Part shown: piece by piece, positions 53,929-62,722 of the stretch
How the letters are laid out: every line of letters begins with the position of its first letter
Numbering within the stretch: the first letter of the stretch is position 1
Assembly: GCA_003550275.1 (NCBI GenBank)
Contig: QXCW01000002.1
Location: forward strand, 434,001 to 498,000
DNA: 64,000 bases
Source of the DNA: Flavobacteriaceae bacterium MAR_2010_72
Lineage (GTDB): Bacteria > Bacteroidota > Bacteroidia > Flavobacteriales > Flavobacteriaceae
Direction of reading: 5' to 3'
Translations under genes and position numbers: made by a program
Notes under the pieces: model-generated
Databases searched by the model: none
Told to the model about the DNA's origin: nothing
The model's input: only the letters and a program-made list of their open reading frames with translations

Positions 53929-56526
53929 ATGAAAATGAATAATTTATTAAAAAACCTGTGTTCATTGATAATTATCTGTTTTGGCAGTTTAATTCTGTTT
54001 GCACAAGAATCTAAAGGCGATGTGATTGTTGATAAAAATGGAGTGATGTTATGGAAGAACACAAAAGAAGAAGTTAAGGGTTTCGGAGTAAACTATACCG
54101 TGCCTTTTGCGCACGCCTATCGTTCAGCAAAGCGAATGGGAGTTGATGTAAAAAAAGCCATTGATAATGATGTTTACCATTTTACACGACTAGGATTTGA
54201 TCTTTATCGTGTGCATGTTTGGGATACCCAAATAAGTGATTCCATAGGCAATTTATTGAAAAACGAACATTTGGATGCATTTGATTATTTAGTAAAAAAA
54301 TTAAAAGAGAACAAGATCAACTATGTCATCACGCCCATCGCTTTTTGGGGCAATGGTTGGCCTGAACCGGATACTGAAAGTCCAGGGTTTTCGCATAAGT
54401 ATGGTAAAGCGGATTGTTTAACTAATCCTGAAGCTATAAAGGCGCAGCACAACTATTTATACCAGTTTTTAAATCATGTAAATCCCTATACAAAAGTAGC
54501 TTATAAGGTAGATCCTAGTGTTATTGCGTTTGAAGTTAGCAATGAGCCACATCATAGAGGGCAAGGAGAAGAGGTTACCAAATTTGTGAAAGGTATGGTC
54601 GCTGCGATGAGAAAAACGGGGACGAAAAAGCCGATTTTTTATAATATGAGTCATGCTGTGCAGTTTATGGACGATTATTTTAAGGGCAATGTTCAAGGCG
54701 GAACATTCCAATGGTATCCAACAGGTTTAGGCTATGGCAAGGAATTATCTGGCAATCTATTGCCAAACGTTAATGATTATAATATGCCCTTCGAATCTGT
54801 TTTCAAGAAGTATAATGGCGCTAAACTCGTGTATGAATTTGATGCCGCTGATGTTGGAAGATCATATATTTATCCAGCCATGGCAAGGAGTTTTAGATCC
54901 GCAGGTATACAAATAGCAACGCATTTTTCATACGACCCTACATTTCTTGGATCTTACAATACAGAGTACAATACCCATTACATGAACTTAAATTACACGC
55001 CACAAAAAGCGTTGAGCTTAAAGATTTGTGCGGAAGTATTTCATGAAATTCCTTTGTATTCAAAATTTGGTACTTATCCGCAAAACACCAGTTTTGGCAA
55101 TTTTCGAGTGGACTACAAATCTGATTTGGCAGAATATAATTCTGATGAAAAATTCTTCTACACCAACACTACGAGTTCCATACCTAAAAATACCTCCAGT
55201 TTAAAAGAAATAGCTGGATTTGGAAATTCATCCACAATACAATATGACGGTTTGGGCGCTTATTTTTTGGATAAAATAGAAGAAGGTGTATGGCGTTTGG
55301 AGGTCATGCCCGATGCCGTTTGGGTCGATAATCCTTTTGGTAGAAATAGCCTAAATAAAACCGTTGGTGTGATTAAATGGGAAACGCATCAAATGCGTAT
55401 TGACCTCAACAATCTCGGTGTTAATTTTAATATTGAAGCCATAAATCAGGGCAATTCATTTTCTTCGAAAGTAACCGATAAGTCATTTCAAATCCAACCA
55501 GGAACTTACATTGTTAGCAAACAAGGAAGCCTTAAAAAATGGTCAGCAAACGATGCTTTTAAAACCAATACTTTAGGTGCTTTTTATGCTCCAGAAGTAA
55601 CCGTTGGTCAACCTTGGTTTCAACATAAAGCTACGAGTGTTGTTACTACAGATTCAGAATTAAAACTAACGGTTCAATATATTGCGCCTCAAGAACCCAA
55701 GGACATTACGGTAACAGGTTACAATAGTCACAGGAAATATTTCAATTTAAATATTGAAGCTTTAGGAAGCTACAAGTATCAGGTTACCATTCCTTCTGAA
55801 TATGTAACTGAAGGATTTATTAATTACAACATTTTGGTCAAACTACCTGACGACAGCGAAATGACCTTTCCGTCAGCTAAAAAAGGGAGTCTGTATGACT
55901 GGGATTTTTATGACCGTTCACCGTATAAGGTTGCAGTAGTTCCAAATGAAAACCCAATAGTGCTGTTTAATGCGATAGAAGATTCAGATGAATTGGTACG
56001 TGAATGGCGACCTACTTTCAAGTTAATTCCTACTAAAAGCAACAATGAAGCCGAATATCAAATGAGTTTAGATAAATTGTTTCACCCCGATAATGAGAAT
56101 TTGAATGCCACACCCATATATGATTATAGCTTTAAGCATTTTATAATTGATAAAATTAAAGGAAGACATGCAAGTATAAACTCAAAGCAACAACTGGTTT
56201 TTAAAGGTAGGTCCTTGACTAATAAGCCTTGTAAACTTCAAATTGCTTTTGTTTTGGATGATGGTTCTTCGTTTGGAAAAGTCATTGAAATTGGTGCTGA
56301 ATTGAAGGATTATAGTATACTGATTGATGATTTAAAACCTGTAAAAACGGTAACTTTACCAAGACCGTACCCAAGCTTTTTACCCTATGTTTTTGAACAC
56401 AATAACAATTCTACTTTTGACATTACTAAAATCGAAAGTCTTCAATTTTCAATAGGACCGGAGCTTTCTGAAGAAGCGTTGAATGCATCACACGGTATTG
56501 GCATCGTAAATGTAAGACTTGAATAA
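53929..56526 (+). CDS. Clan GH-A (GH5-like) glycoside hydrolase, multidomain
   Basis: This 865-residue secreted protein has a signal peptide ending LFAQ. The catalytic barrel (about 45-385) shows acid/base Glu in FEVSNEPHHRG and the likely nucleophile Glu in LVYEFDAAD, preceded by RVHVWDTQ. The C-terminal half is beta-rich (about 390-865) and may hold one or more binding modules, the last about 690-865. The family is GH5-like, but specificity cannot be read. Linkage to galM-galK-galT suggests a galactose-containing beta-glycan such as a galactan or galactomannan, and the adjacent manA remnant fits the second. ATG 53935 is an alternative start. Confidence 0.78.
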   Translation: MKMNNLLKNLCSLIIICFGSLILFAQESKGDVIVDKNGVMLWKNTKEEVKGFGVNYTVPFAHAYRSAKRMGVDVKKAIDNDVYHFTRLGFDLYRVHVWDTQISDSIGNLLKNEHLDAFDYLVKKLKENKINYVITPIAFWGNGWPEPDTESPGFSHKYGKADCLTNPEAIKAQHNYLYQFLNHVNPYTKVAYKVDPSVIAFEVSNEPHHRGQGEEVTKFVKGMVAAMRKTGTKKPIFYNMSHAVQFMDDYFKGNVQGGTFQWYPTGLGYGKELSGNLLPNVNDYNMPFESVFKKYNGAKLVYEFDAADVGRSYIYPAMARSFRSAGIQIATHFSYDPTFLGSYNTEYNTHYMNLNYTPQKALSLKICAEVFHEIPLYSKFGTYPQNTSFGNFRVDYKSDLAEYNSDEKFFYTNTTSSIPKNTSSLKEIAGFGNSSTIQYDGLGAYFLDKIEEGVWRLEVMPDAVWVDNPFGRNSLNKTVGVIKWETHQMRIDLNNLGVNFNIEAINQGNSFSSKVTDKSFQIQPGTYIVSKQGSLKKWSANDAFKTNTLGAFYAPEVTVGQPWFQHKATSVVTTDSELKLTVQYIAPQEPKDITVTGYNSHRKYFNLNIEALGSYKYQVTIPSEYVTEGFINYNILVKLPDDSEMTFPSAKKGSLYDWDFYDRSPYKVAVVPNENPIVLFNAIEDSDELVREWRPTFKLIPTKSNNEAEYQMSLDKLFHPDNENLNATPIYDYSFKHFIIDKIKGRHASINSKQQLVFKGRSLTNKPCKLQIAFVLDDGSSFGKVIEIGAELKDYSILIDDLKPVKTVTLPRPYPSFLPYVFEHNNNSTFDITKIESLQFSIGPELSEEALNASHGIGIVNVRLE

Positions 56527-56537
56527 AAATAACCCTT

Positions 56538-57443
56538 ATGAAAAAATTAATAGTAAGTGCAGTTATCATAACGCTTTTTTTGGGATGTAAAACTTCTGAA
56601 AAGGAAACAAAAGAAAATGTAGATTCTGAAGAATGGATAGCCTTGTTCAATGGCAAAGATTTAAACGATTGGGATATTAAAATCGCGGGCCATGAAGTTG
56701 GCGACAATTATAAAAAAACGTTTCAGGTTCAGGATAGCATGATAAGGGTTAATTACGATGCTTATGAAACCTTTGATAATGCCTTTGGACACTTATATTA
56801 TAAAAATCCGTTTTCGTATTATAAAGTTCGTTTTGACTATCGATTTACTGGACGTCAGGTTGAAGGCGGTGCCAATTGGGCGAATAAAAATAGTGGCATC
56901 ATGCTACACTCGCAATCTGCTCAAAGTAATAGTTTGGGTCAATTTTTTCCCGTTTCGATTGAATTTCAGTTACTGGGTGGATTGGAAGAAGGGGTTGAGC
57001 GACCAACAGGTAACCTTTGCACCCCAGGAACAACTGCCGAAATGAATGGAGAAATACTTACAGACCATTGCACCAATTCCAATTCAAAAACCTTTTATGA
57101 TGAACAATGGATCCATGTTGAAGCTGTTGTGCTGGGAAATGAATCGATTTTTCAAATCGTCAATATGGATACAGTGATGGTCTATCAAAACACGAAAATT
57201 GGTGGCGGACTAATAAGTGGTGTTGAAGGTGAATGGGAAAGTAATGGGATTGCAAACAAAGAGTTTTGGTTGACAAAAGATGGCGAGCCTCTAACACAAG
57301 GCTATTTGGCACTACAAGCTGAAAGTCATCCTATAGATTTTAAAAATATTGAATTACTTGATTTATGCGGATGCATGGACAAGACGGCAAAAAACTATAA
57401 ATCGTATTATGTGAAGGCAGATAATTCTGCATGTATTTACTAA
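56538..57443 (+). CDS. DUF1080 (3-keto-disaccharide hydrolase-like) lipoprotein
   Basis: This 301-residue lipoprotein (leader ITLFLGC) has a concanavalin-like DUF1080 domain: WIALFNGKDLNDWDIK, NSGIMLHSQSAQ, VSIEFQLLGG, EQWIHVEAVVLGNE and GYLALQAESHPIDFKNIELL. Some members hydrolyse 3-keto-glycosides. A short C-terminal extension, CGCMDKTAKNYKSYYV ... NSACIY, matches the GCMDxxAxNY...C-x-Y modules common in flavobacterial secreted proteins. Last gene of the gal operon, followed by a strong terminator. Whether it acts on galactosides is not shown. Confidence 0.85.
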   Translation: MKKLIVSAVIITLFLGCKTSEKETKENVDSEEWIALFNGKDLNDWDIKIAGHEVGDNYKKTFQVQDSMIRVNYDAYETFDNAFGHLYYKNPFSYYKVRFDYRFTGRQVEGGANWANKNSGIMLHSQSAQSNSLGQFFPVSIEFQLLGGLEEGVERPTGNLCTPGTTAEMNGEILTDHCTNSNSKTFYDEQWIHVEAVVLGNESIFQIVNMDTVMVYQNTKIGGGLISGVEGEWESNGIANKEFWLTKDGEPLTQGYLALQAESHPIDFKNIELLDLCGCMDKTAKNYKSYYVKADNSACIY

Positions 57444-57480
57444 GCAAAAACTCCTCAAATCATGTGAGGAGTTTTTGCTT
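57442..57480. terminator. Strong bidirectional terminator hairpin
   Basis: AAGCAAAAACTCCTCA and TGAGGAGTTTTTGCTT form a perfect 16-bp stem with a 7-base loop. It overlaps the DUF1080 stop codon and serves both the gal operon and the convergent T9SS-tailed gene. Confidence 0.88.
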
Positions 57481-57503
57481 AATAGATTATGTTTATCTAA
57501 AGA

Positions 57504-58427
57504 TTAGTTCTTTATGAGTTTAGAGGTTGAGGTTTGACCACTATTAGTTTCAATTTTTGCAAAATAAAGGCCTTGATTTAATTCAGAAATGTCAAAGTCA
57601 TTATGTTCTGAAAAATGACCTTCAAATGTTTTTACCAGTTTTCCTGAAACATCATAGAGTTTTAAATTGTTAACAATTGCATTGACCCTGAAAGAGGATT
57701 TTACAGGATTAGGAGATGCTTTTAAAGAAGCATTTGCAATACTATTTTTTGTACTTAAAGTAGTAGCATAAGTGTATTCAGTTGTAGGCTTCCAAAAAAT
57801 ATTTGCATTAGCTGTTCCATTCCAGTCATCAGCAATATAAACCGAATATCCCGTAATATCAGTATTGTTTAATGTGATATTGAAAGTTTCGGCGCCATCA
57901 TTCATCGAAACAGTCATTGTAGTAGCAGATGTCAATGTAAACTCGAATTTAAAGTCTGCATATGTGTCAGAGCCTCCTATTGAAGAAGGGCTAACAGTTC
58001 CTCCAGAAGACACTACTTCCCAAGGGTCATTGGCACCACTATTTCCATTTAAATTAACTTGAACGGCATAATTGCTAATTCGATCAGCCCAAGAGGTTGT
58101 TGTAGGGCTTGAAAGCAAAGCGCAGCCAATCACACCAAATGAGGCTTGGGTAGCTGAAACCGTGATTGTAAAACTATCTCCAACCGCCATTGTAGAAGGT
58201 GTTCCTGTGGTAGTTCCATCTTCAGTGAAAGATCGCCATGCAACTGATTGCTTGGCGCCACCACCATTTGCCCACATTCCAAATTCGTCAGCACCACTAT
58301 CAAAATTACCACCGCTATCTGTAAAAAAGGCACCGTAATTTGCTACTCGTTGAGGGTAATTAATAGTTGTTTGAGCTTTTAAAATGAAAGGGGCAACTAA
58401 AAATAAGTACATGTAAAGTTTCTTCAT
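57504..58427 (-). CDS. Secreted T9SS-sorted beta-rich protein
   Basis: This 307-residue protein has a signal peptide (LYMYLFLVAPFILKAQ). The beta-rich middle is Trp- and Thr-rich with repeated SFTITV / FKFEFTLTSATTMTVSMNDG strands (about 20-215), and the C-terminal type IX sorting domain (SPNPVKSSFRVNAIVNNLKLYDVSGKLVKTF ... GLYFAKIETNSGQTSTSKLIKN). No catalytic motif is seen, so it may be a glycan-binding protein of the alpha-glucan locus. It is 13 bp downstream of the GH13 gene. Confidence 0.8.
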   Translation of the reverse strand: MKKLYMYLFLVAPFILKAQTTINYPQRVANYGAFFTDSGGNFDSGADEFGMWANGGGAKQSVAWRSFTEDGTTTGTPSTMAVGDSFTITVSATQASFGVIGCALLSSPTTTSWADRISNYAVQVNLNGNSGANDPWEVVSSGGTVSPSSIGGSDTYADFKFEFTLTSATTMTVSMNDGAETFNITLNNTDITGYSVYIADDWNGTANANIFWKPTTEYTYATTLSTKNSIANASLKASPNPVKSSFRVNAIVNNLKLYDVSGKLVKTFEGHFSEHNDFDISELNQGLYFAKIETNSGQTSTSKLIKN

Positions 58428-58440
58428 AATTTAAATGGTT

Positions 58441-61299
58441 TTAGTTAATAATTAATTGTTTAGTGATCGCACTAGTACCTTGCTCTAATTTAATGATATA
58501 AAATCCTTGAGCCAATTTTGAAACATCAAATTCATGCCCTTCAGCAAATCCACCAGTAAATTTAGAAATTGATTTTCCGGTTATATCATAAACAGAAACC
58601 GCATCTACTTCTTTATTCACCTTGAATGATTTAGAAGCTGGGTTAGGGTAAATGCGAAACGAGTTTAAAGTAAATGAATCGGTGCTTAATGTTGAAGCCA
58701 TATTTCCATATACTTTAAATCCACCTGCAGGAATATTGATAGGTGTTGATGTACTAGTTACGTTAAGGGTTGTACTTCCTGTCGCGTCCATTAAATCATA
58801 CCATGTTCCTGTATAAGGAAAGTCTGGCGTTACATTTTGTGCTGAACTCCCGAAGTTGGCCAAGATTACCACATTTTTTAAGTTTGGTAATGCGTCATTC
58901 CAAATGTAAATTCTAGGTGTCAAACTTCCTGAATTGATGGAATAGTTTCCTTCAAAAACGGGCTCATTTATTTTTAAATCTATCAATCTAGCCCAATCAC
59001 TTCTCACTTGACTTCTGTTTGCATCACCTAACCAATTCTCAACCCACTGTGGTTGTGGTTTAGTGTCTAATTTGCAGTCGCCATCATTATTGCCATCATA
59101 ATCACTGTTAACAACACCATTATTACAGGTCCAAATAGAATCGTCCATTCCCAGATCGGCAAAATGCCATATCATTTTAGGACCGGGAATAGGTATGGTA
59201 ACGGCACCAAGTGCAGACATTCTCATCAATGAAGTGTTAAGATCCCAACCGCTGCCGCCATTTCCAAATTGAACCATTTCATACATCACTCTATCTTTAT
59301 CATGACTTTCAGGATAGCCTAAAGCACGTTTTCCTGTAAAACCATGAGCTGTGTGACCCATCCTATCAAAATTACTGGCATTTCCTAGTGCTAAATTTTT
59401 ATAGTCGTTCCACATTTCACTCCACATCATAATACCTTTGCCTTCTCCTAGGCGGTAATTAGCCCATTCCTGTTCTTCGGTATCGCCCCCCAAGTGTTCA
59501 AAAATTACATAGTGATCAGGATCCAAGGACCACGAATAATCAGCATATTCTTTTAGAACAGCCACACGATCAGCTTGATAAGAATTGGTGCAACCGTCAT
59601 CTCCAGCGGTGCAATTTTGTGTAAAGCCTTTGGTTAAATCCCATCTAAAACCATCAATTTTAAATTCCTCAATCCAATGTTTGATCACACGCTTTACATA
59701 TTCTTTGGTTCTTGCACTTTGATGATTAAAGTCTTCGCCAACACTATAACTATGTTTCGCAGAAGTATTAAAATAAGGGTTGTCTGTACTTGGTGGACCA
59801 TATCCATCACCGTCAGGGTCATTTGACCACATTCGCACTAAAGAACTTCTTCCAAATGCATGGTTTAAGGCAATATCCAAAATCACCGCTATCCCATTTT
59901 GATGGTAGAGATCTATGAGTTCTTTAAACTTATCTTTTGTACCATAAAATTTATCCAAAGCCATATGATGAGCTGTGTTATATCCCCAGCTTTTATTACC
60001 CTCAAATTCCATGACCGGCATGAGTTCGATAGCATTGATGTTTAGGTTTTTGAAATAATCGATACGATCTATTAAATCTTGGAAATTTCGATCTGCATCA
60101 AAATCTCTAATTAATACTTCATAAACTATCAGGTCTTCCTTTTTGGGTTTGGTGAAATTGGTGACTTGCCAGTTGAAAGGTGTTTGATTGGTTTGAAGTA
60201 CGGTCACCTCAAAATTACCACCTCCTGTTGGGTAATTTGGCAAACCAGGGTAAGATCCCGAAGAAGCAATTTCTGGATCATCAAATGAGTTTAAAATTAA
60301 AGTTGAGTACGGATCGGCCACTTTTACCAATTTTTGTGAATTCGCGACAGGTGTTTTGTCTACAACCCAATATTGAAACGTTTCGACCTGACCTGGTGTT
60401 AGTCCAGTAAGGGTGAGCCAATACCGTCCATTTCTTGAAAAATCGCGGTTCATGGCATAAGCCGAAGTAGGTTGCCAATTATTAAAACTTCCGGCAACGT
60501 AAACAAAATCCTTTCCGTTTGCATATAAAAGCAAAGTGGCTTTGGTTGGGTCACTGGGGTCATAGTTAATACCATCTACATAAGTTCCTGAAAGAGTTGA
60601 TGAAATTGTGCCAGGATCAATTAAAACCGAAAATTTTTTGGTAATTGTTGTTGTGGCTTGTGTAACTTCTAATTCATAAAACTGATTACTTGTAATTGCA
60701 TTATGTGAATATGAATACGATGAAACATTGGATTGAGAGTTTAAAATACTCCCATTTGCTTTTAACACATAATTAGCATTGCCGCCTGTATTGGTAGCCG
60801 AAATACTTAAATTGCCTCCAGAAGTGATAATGGTGGCCGAATTTTGTGCTGGACTTGTTAGTGAGACCTGAAAAGCACCAACATCAACTAAAATATCCTG
60901 TGATTTTTTATCACCTGTACCATCTTTAGCTTTAATTAAAAAGCCAATTCTACCAATACCAGTTCTTCCATAAAAGGTAGTAGGGACAAATGATATAGTA
61001 TAGGTGTCTGAACCAGCGTTATAAGTTAATCGATTAGCTTCGTTAGAATTAACCCAAGTTCCATTGGTAGGACAATCTTGTAAATTAGAAAGATTAAGGT
61101 CGTAGGACCAGGACCAAAGGTAAAGAGCGTTTCCTGTGACTCCCCAAGTTGATTCATTAATACTACTCCCGTTAAAGGTTAGGGTTATGTTATCTGTTTC
61201 TTCAAAAACTGAAGGGGAAACATTATAGGTTGCTGTTTGCTGTTGAGCAAAAACACTGGAGGAGAATAAGAATAATATTAAGAGTAGTTGTTTATTCAT
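58441..61299 (-). CDS. GH13 alpha-amylase-family protein with T9SS sorting tail
   Basis: This 952-residue secreted enzyme has a signal peptide ending VFAQ, beta-sandwich N-terminal modules (about 20-380; one segment KDFVYVAGSFNNWQPTSAYAM resembles a CBM48-type domain), and a GH13 barrel starting at LIVYEVLIRDF. Catalytic residues are the nucleophile Asp in GFRWDLTKG, Glu in VIFEHLGGD and Asp in YPESHDKDR; ILDIALNHAFG is the first conserved block. The sorting tail is NPASKSFKVN ... GFYIIKLEQG. It probably acts at the surface on starch or glycogen as endo-acting amylase or pullulanase-like enzyme. Confidence 0.93.
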   Translation of the reverse strand: MNKQLLLILFLFSSSVFAQQQTATYNVSPSVFEETDNITLTFNGSSINESTWGVTGNALYLWSWSYDLNLSNLQDCPTNGTWVNSNEANRLTYNAGSDTYTISFVPTTFYGRTGIGRIGFLIKAKDGTGDKKSQDILVDVGAFQVSLTSPAQNSATIITSGGNLSISATNTGGNANYVLKANGSILNSQSNVSSYSYSHNAITSNQFYELEVTQATTTITKKFSVLIDPGTISSTLSGTYVDGINYDPSDPTKATLLLYANGKDFVYVAGSFNNWQPTSAYAMNRDFSRNGRYWLTLTGLTPGQVETFQYWVVDKTPVANSQKLVKVADPYSTLILNSFDDPEIASSGSYPGLPNYPTGGGNFEVTVLQTNQTPFNWQVTNFTKPKKEDLIVYEVLIRDFDADRNFQDLIDRIDYFKNLNINAIELMPVMEFEGNKSWGYNTAHHMALDKFYGTKDKFKELIDLYHQNGIAVILDIALNHAFGRSSLVRMWSNDPDGDGYGPPSTDNPYFNTSAKHSYSVGEDFNHQSARTKEYVKRVIKHWIEEFKIDGFRWDLTKGFTQNCTAGDDGCTNSYQADRVAVLKEYADYSWSLDPDHYVIFEHLGGDTEEQEWANYRLGEGKGIMMWSEMWNDYKNLALGNASNFDRMGHTAHGFTGKRALGYPESHDKDRVMYEMVQFGNGGSGWDLNTSLMRMSALGAVTIPIPGPKMIWHFADLGMDDSIWTCNNGVVNSDYDGNNDGDCKLDTKPQPQWVENWLGDANRSQVRSDWARLIDLKINEPVFEGNYSINSGSLTPRIYIWNDALPNLKNVVILANFGSSAQNVTPDFPYTGTWYDLMDATGSTTLNVTSTSTPINIPAGGFKVYGNMASTLSTDSFTLNSFRIYPNPASKSFKVNKEVDAVSVYDITGKSISKFTGGFAEGHEFDVSKLAQGFYIIKLEQGTSAITKQLIIN

Positions 61300-61318
61300 G
61301 ACAGAATGTATTTTAAGT

Positions 61319-61355
61319 CAAAAAGGGCTGATTAAATAGTCAGCCCCTTTTTTTT
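61319..61355 (-). terminator. Hairpin terminator/attenuator between susE/F-like and GH13 genes
   Basis: GGGCTGA and TCAGCCC pair around an 8-base loop, with A-runs on one side and T-runs on the other. On the minus strand it follows the SusE/F-like gene and would reduce transcription into the GH13 gene. Confidence 0.7.
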
Positions 61356-61366
61356 TAAATTAAAAA

Positions 61367-62707
61367 TTATTGAATTTTATTCAAAGTATAGCTGCCATCA
61401 GTTAAATCTATCCTCACTCTATATTTTCCTGCTGTAACTACTATATCATCTCCACCAGCATCTAGAACACCGTCAGCTCCTGTATCACCATAATTTGTAG
61501 TCCAATCGTTGTTTACTCTAAATTTCATGGCGCCGCCTATCAAAGTAGCAATATCCCCAACATAAATATCAGGACTCACTTGTGTTAAACTAAAATCTGG
61601 GCCACCATTTCCCCAATCGTTATAGGCAGAACCAACAATGCCAAGAACTTCAGCAGATTCAATAGAATACTCACCATTATTTAAGTCAAAAGTAATGTTA
61701 TAGTGGCCAGCGGTAACGATAATATCGTCGCCTCCCTCGTCTAATGAACCATCGGCACCAGTATCTCCATAATTTGTAGTCCAATCGTTGTTAAATCTAA
61801 ATTTCATAGCTCCATCTAATAGTTTTACTCCAACTTTAAAAGTGTCAGTGGTGTAGTCATAATATAATTTAGCATCTGGACCTGCATTTCCCCAATCATT
61901 ATAGGCACTTCCGACAATTCCCCAAGCGTAGGGTTCCATAGTATAAGTTTTGGCGTTGGTGTCTACCGTAATTTTATAAGTTCCAGCAGTAACCACTATA
62001 TCTGCACCACCTTCTTCTAATGTGCCATCGGCACCATTATCTCCGTAATTTGTAGTCCAATCATTATCTAATCTAAATTTCATTGCTCCGGCTAATAGAG
62101 TTACATAAGATACAATAACATCTGGATTGTTAGTTGAATAGAAAGCTCCATCAAGACCTGCATTCCCCCAGTCATTATAGGCACTACCTACAACACCCCA
62201 GTTAGAAACTGTAATGCCGCTTCCACCTGTATCTACTATTTCTGGTAATACTACGGTCAGACTTTGTACACTAGATAAGGTCTCAATAGCGTCATTACCT
62301 GCATAAGCTCTTAATCTAAAAAATAATTGTCCTGTATTAGGGTTTTCAGTGTTGGGATCATTATCTAAACCAGCTGTAGTAGCCATAGACATTAGTTTGC
62401 CTATAGTTACAGCAATATCATTTCCAGATGTACTTCCAATTACAGTCATATCAGTAAAATCTCCTGAAATAGAACCTTGAAGATCATAAGACACCGCCGT
62501 TGGAACATCAAAGTTAACACTGGTCCATGTAAATCGTTCGCCTATATTGGCTGAAGCGGTACTTGTTAATATATATTGCGCTAAAAAGGTGTTTGTAAAG
62601 GTAAATTCACCTTGCTCTTGTGCCGTAAAAACCAATTCGTCTTTTTCACAAGAATTGAAGCCTATCAAGGCTAAAATCAGTACTGTTAAAATTTTAATGC
62701 TTTTCAT
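61367..62707 (-). CDS. SusE/SusF-like alpha-glucan-binding outer membrane lipoprotein
   Basis: This 446-residue lipoprotein (leader LILALIGFNSC) has an N-terminal SusE-like domain (about 25-160). Three tandem binding modules of about 90 residues follow, each opening with WG-VGSAYNDWGN-GPD-type sequence and containing MKFR-NDWTTNYGD-GADG. The repeats are nearly identical, so they arose by recent duplication. They correspond to the starch-binding repeats of SusE/SusF and bind maltodextrin at the surface. The gene lies between susD and the GH13 gene. Confidence 0.9.
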   Translation of the reverse strand: MKSIKILTVLILALIGFNSCEKDELVFTAQEQGEFTFTNTFLAQYILTSTASANIGERFTWTSVNFDVPTAVSYDLQGSISGDFTDMTVIGSTSGNDIAVTIGKLMSMATTAGLDNDPNTENPNTGQLFFRLRAYAGNDAIETLSSVQSLTVVLPEIVDTGGSGITVSNWGVVGSAYNDWGNAGLDGAFYSTNNPDVIVSYVTLLAGAMKFRLDNDWTTNYGDNGADGTLEEGGADIVVTAGTYKITVDTNAKTYTMEPYAWGIVGSAYNDWGNAGPDAKLYYDYTTDTFKVGVKLLDGAMKFRFNNDWTTNYGDTGADGSLDEGGDDIIVTAGHYNITFDLNNGEYSIESAEVLGIVGSAYNDWGNGGPDFSLTQVSPDIYVGDIATLIGGAMKFRVNNDWTTNYGDTGADGVLDAGGDDIVVTAGKYRVRIDLTDGSYTLNKIQ

Positions 62708-62722
62708 TATGTATTTTTTTAA

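Noticed and set aside
61620-62200. Regular DNA repeats that could suggest a CRISPR or satellite array
   Set aside because: They are in-frame repeats of the SusE/F-like binding modules with about 270-base periods and no short spacer pattern.
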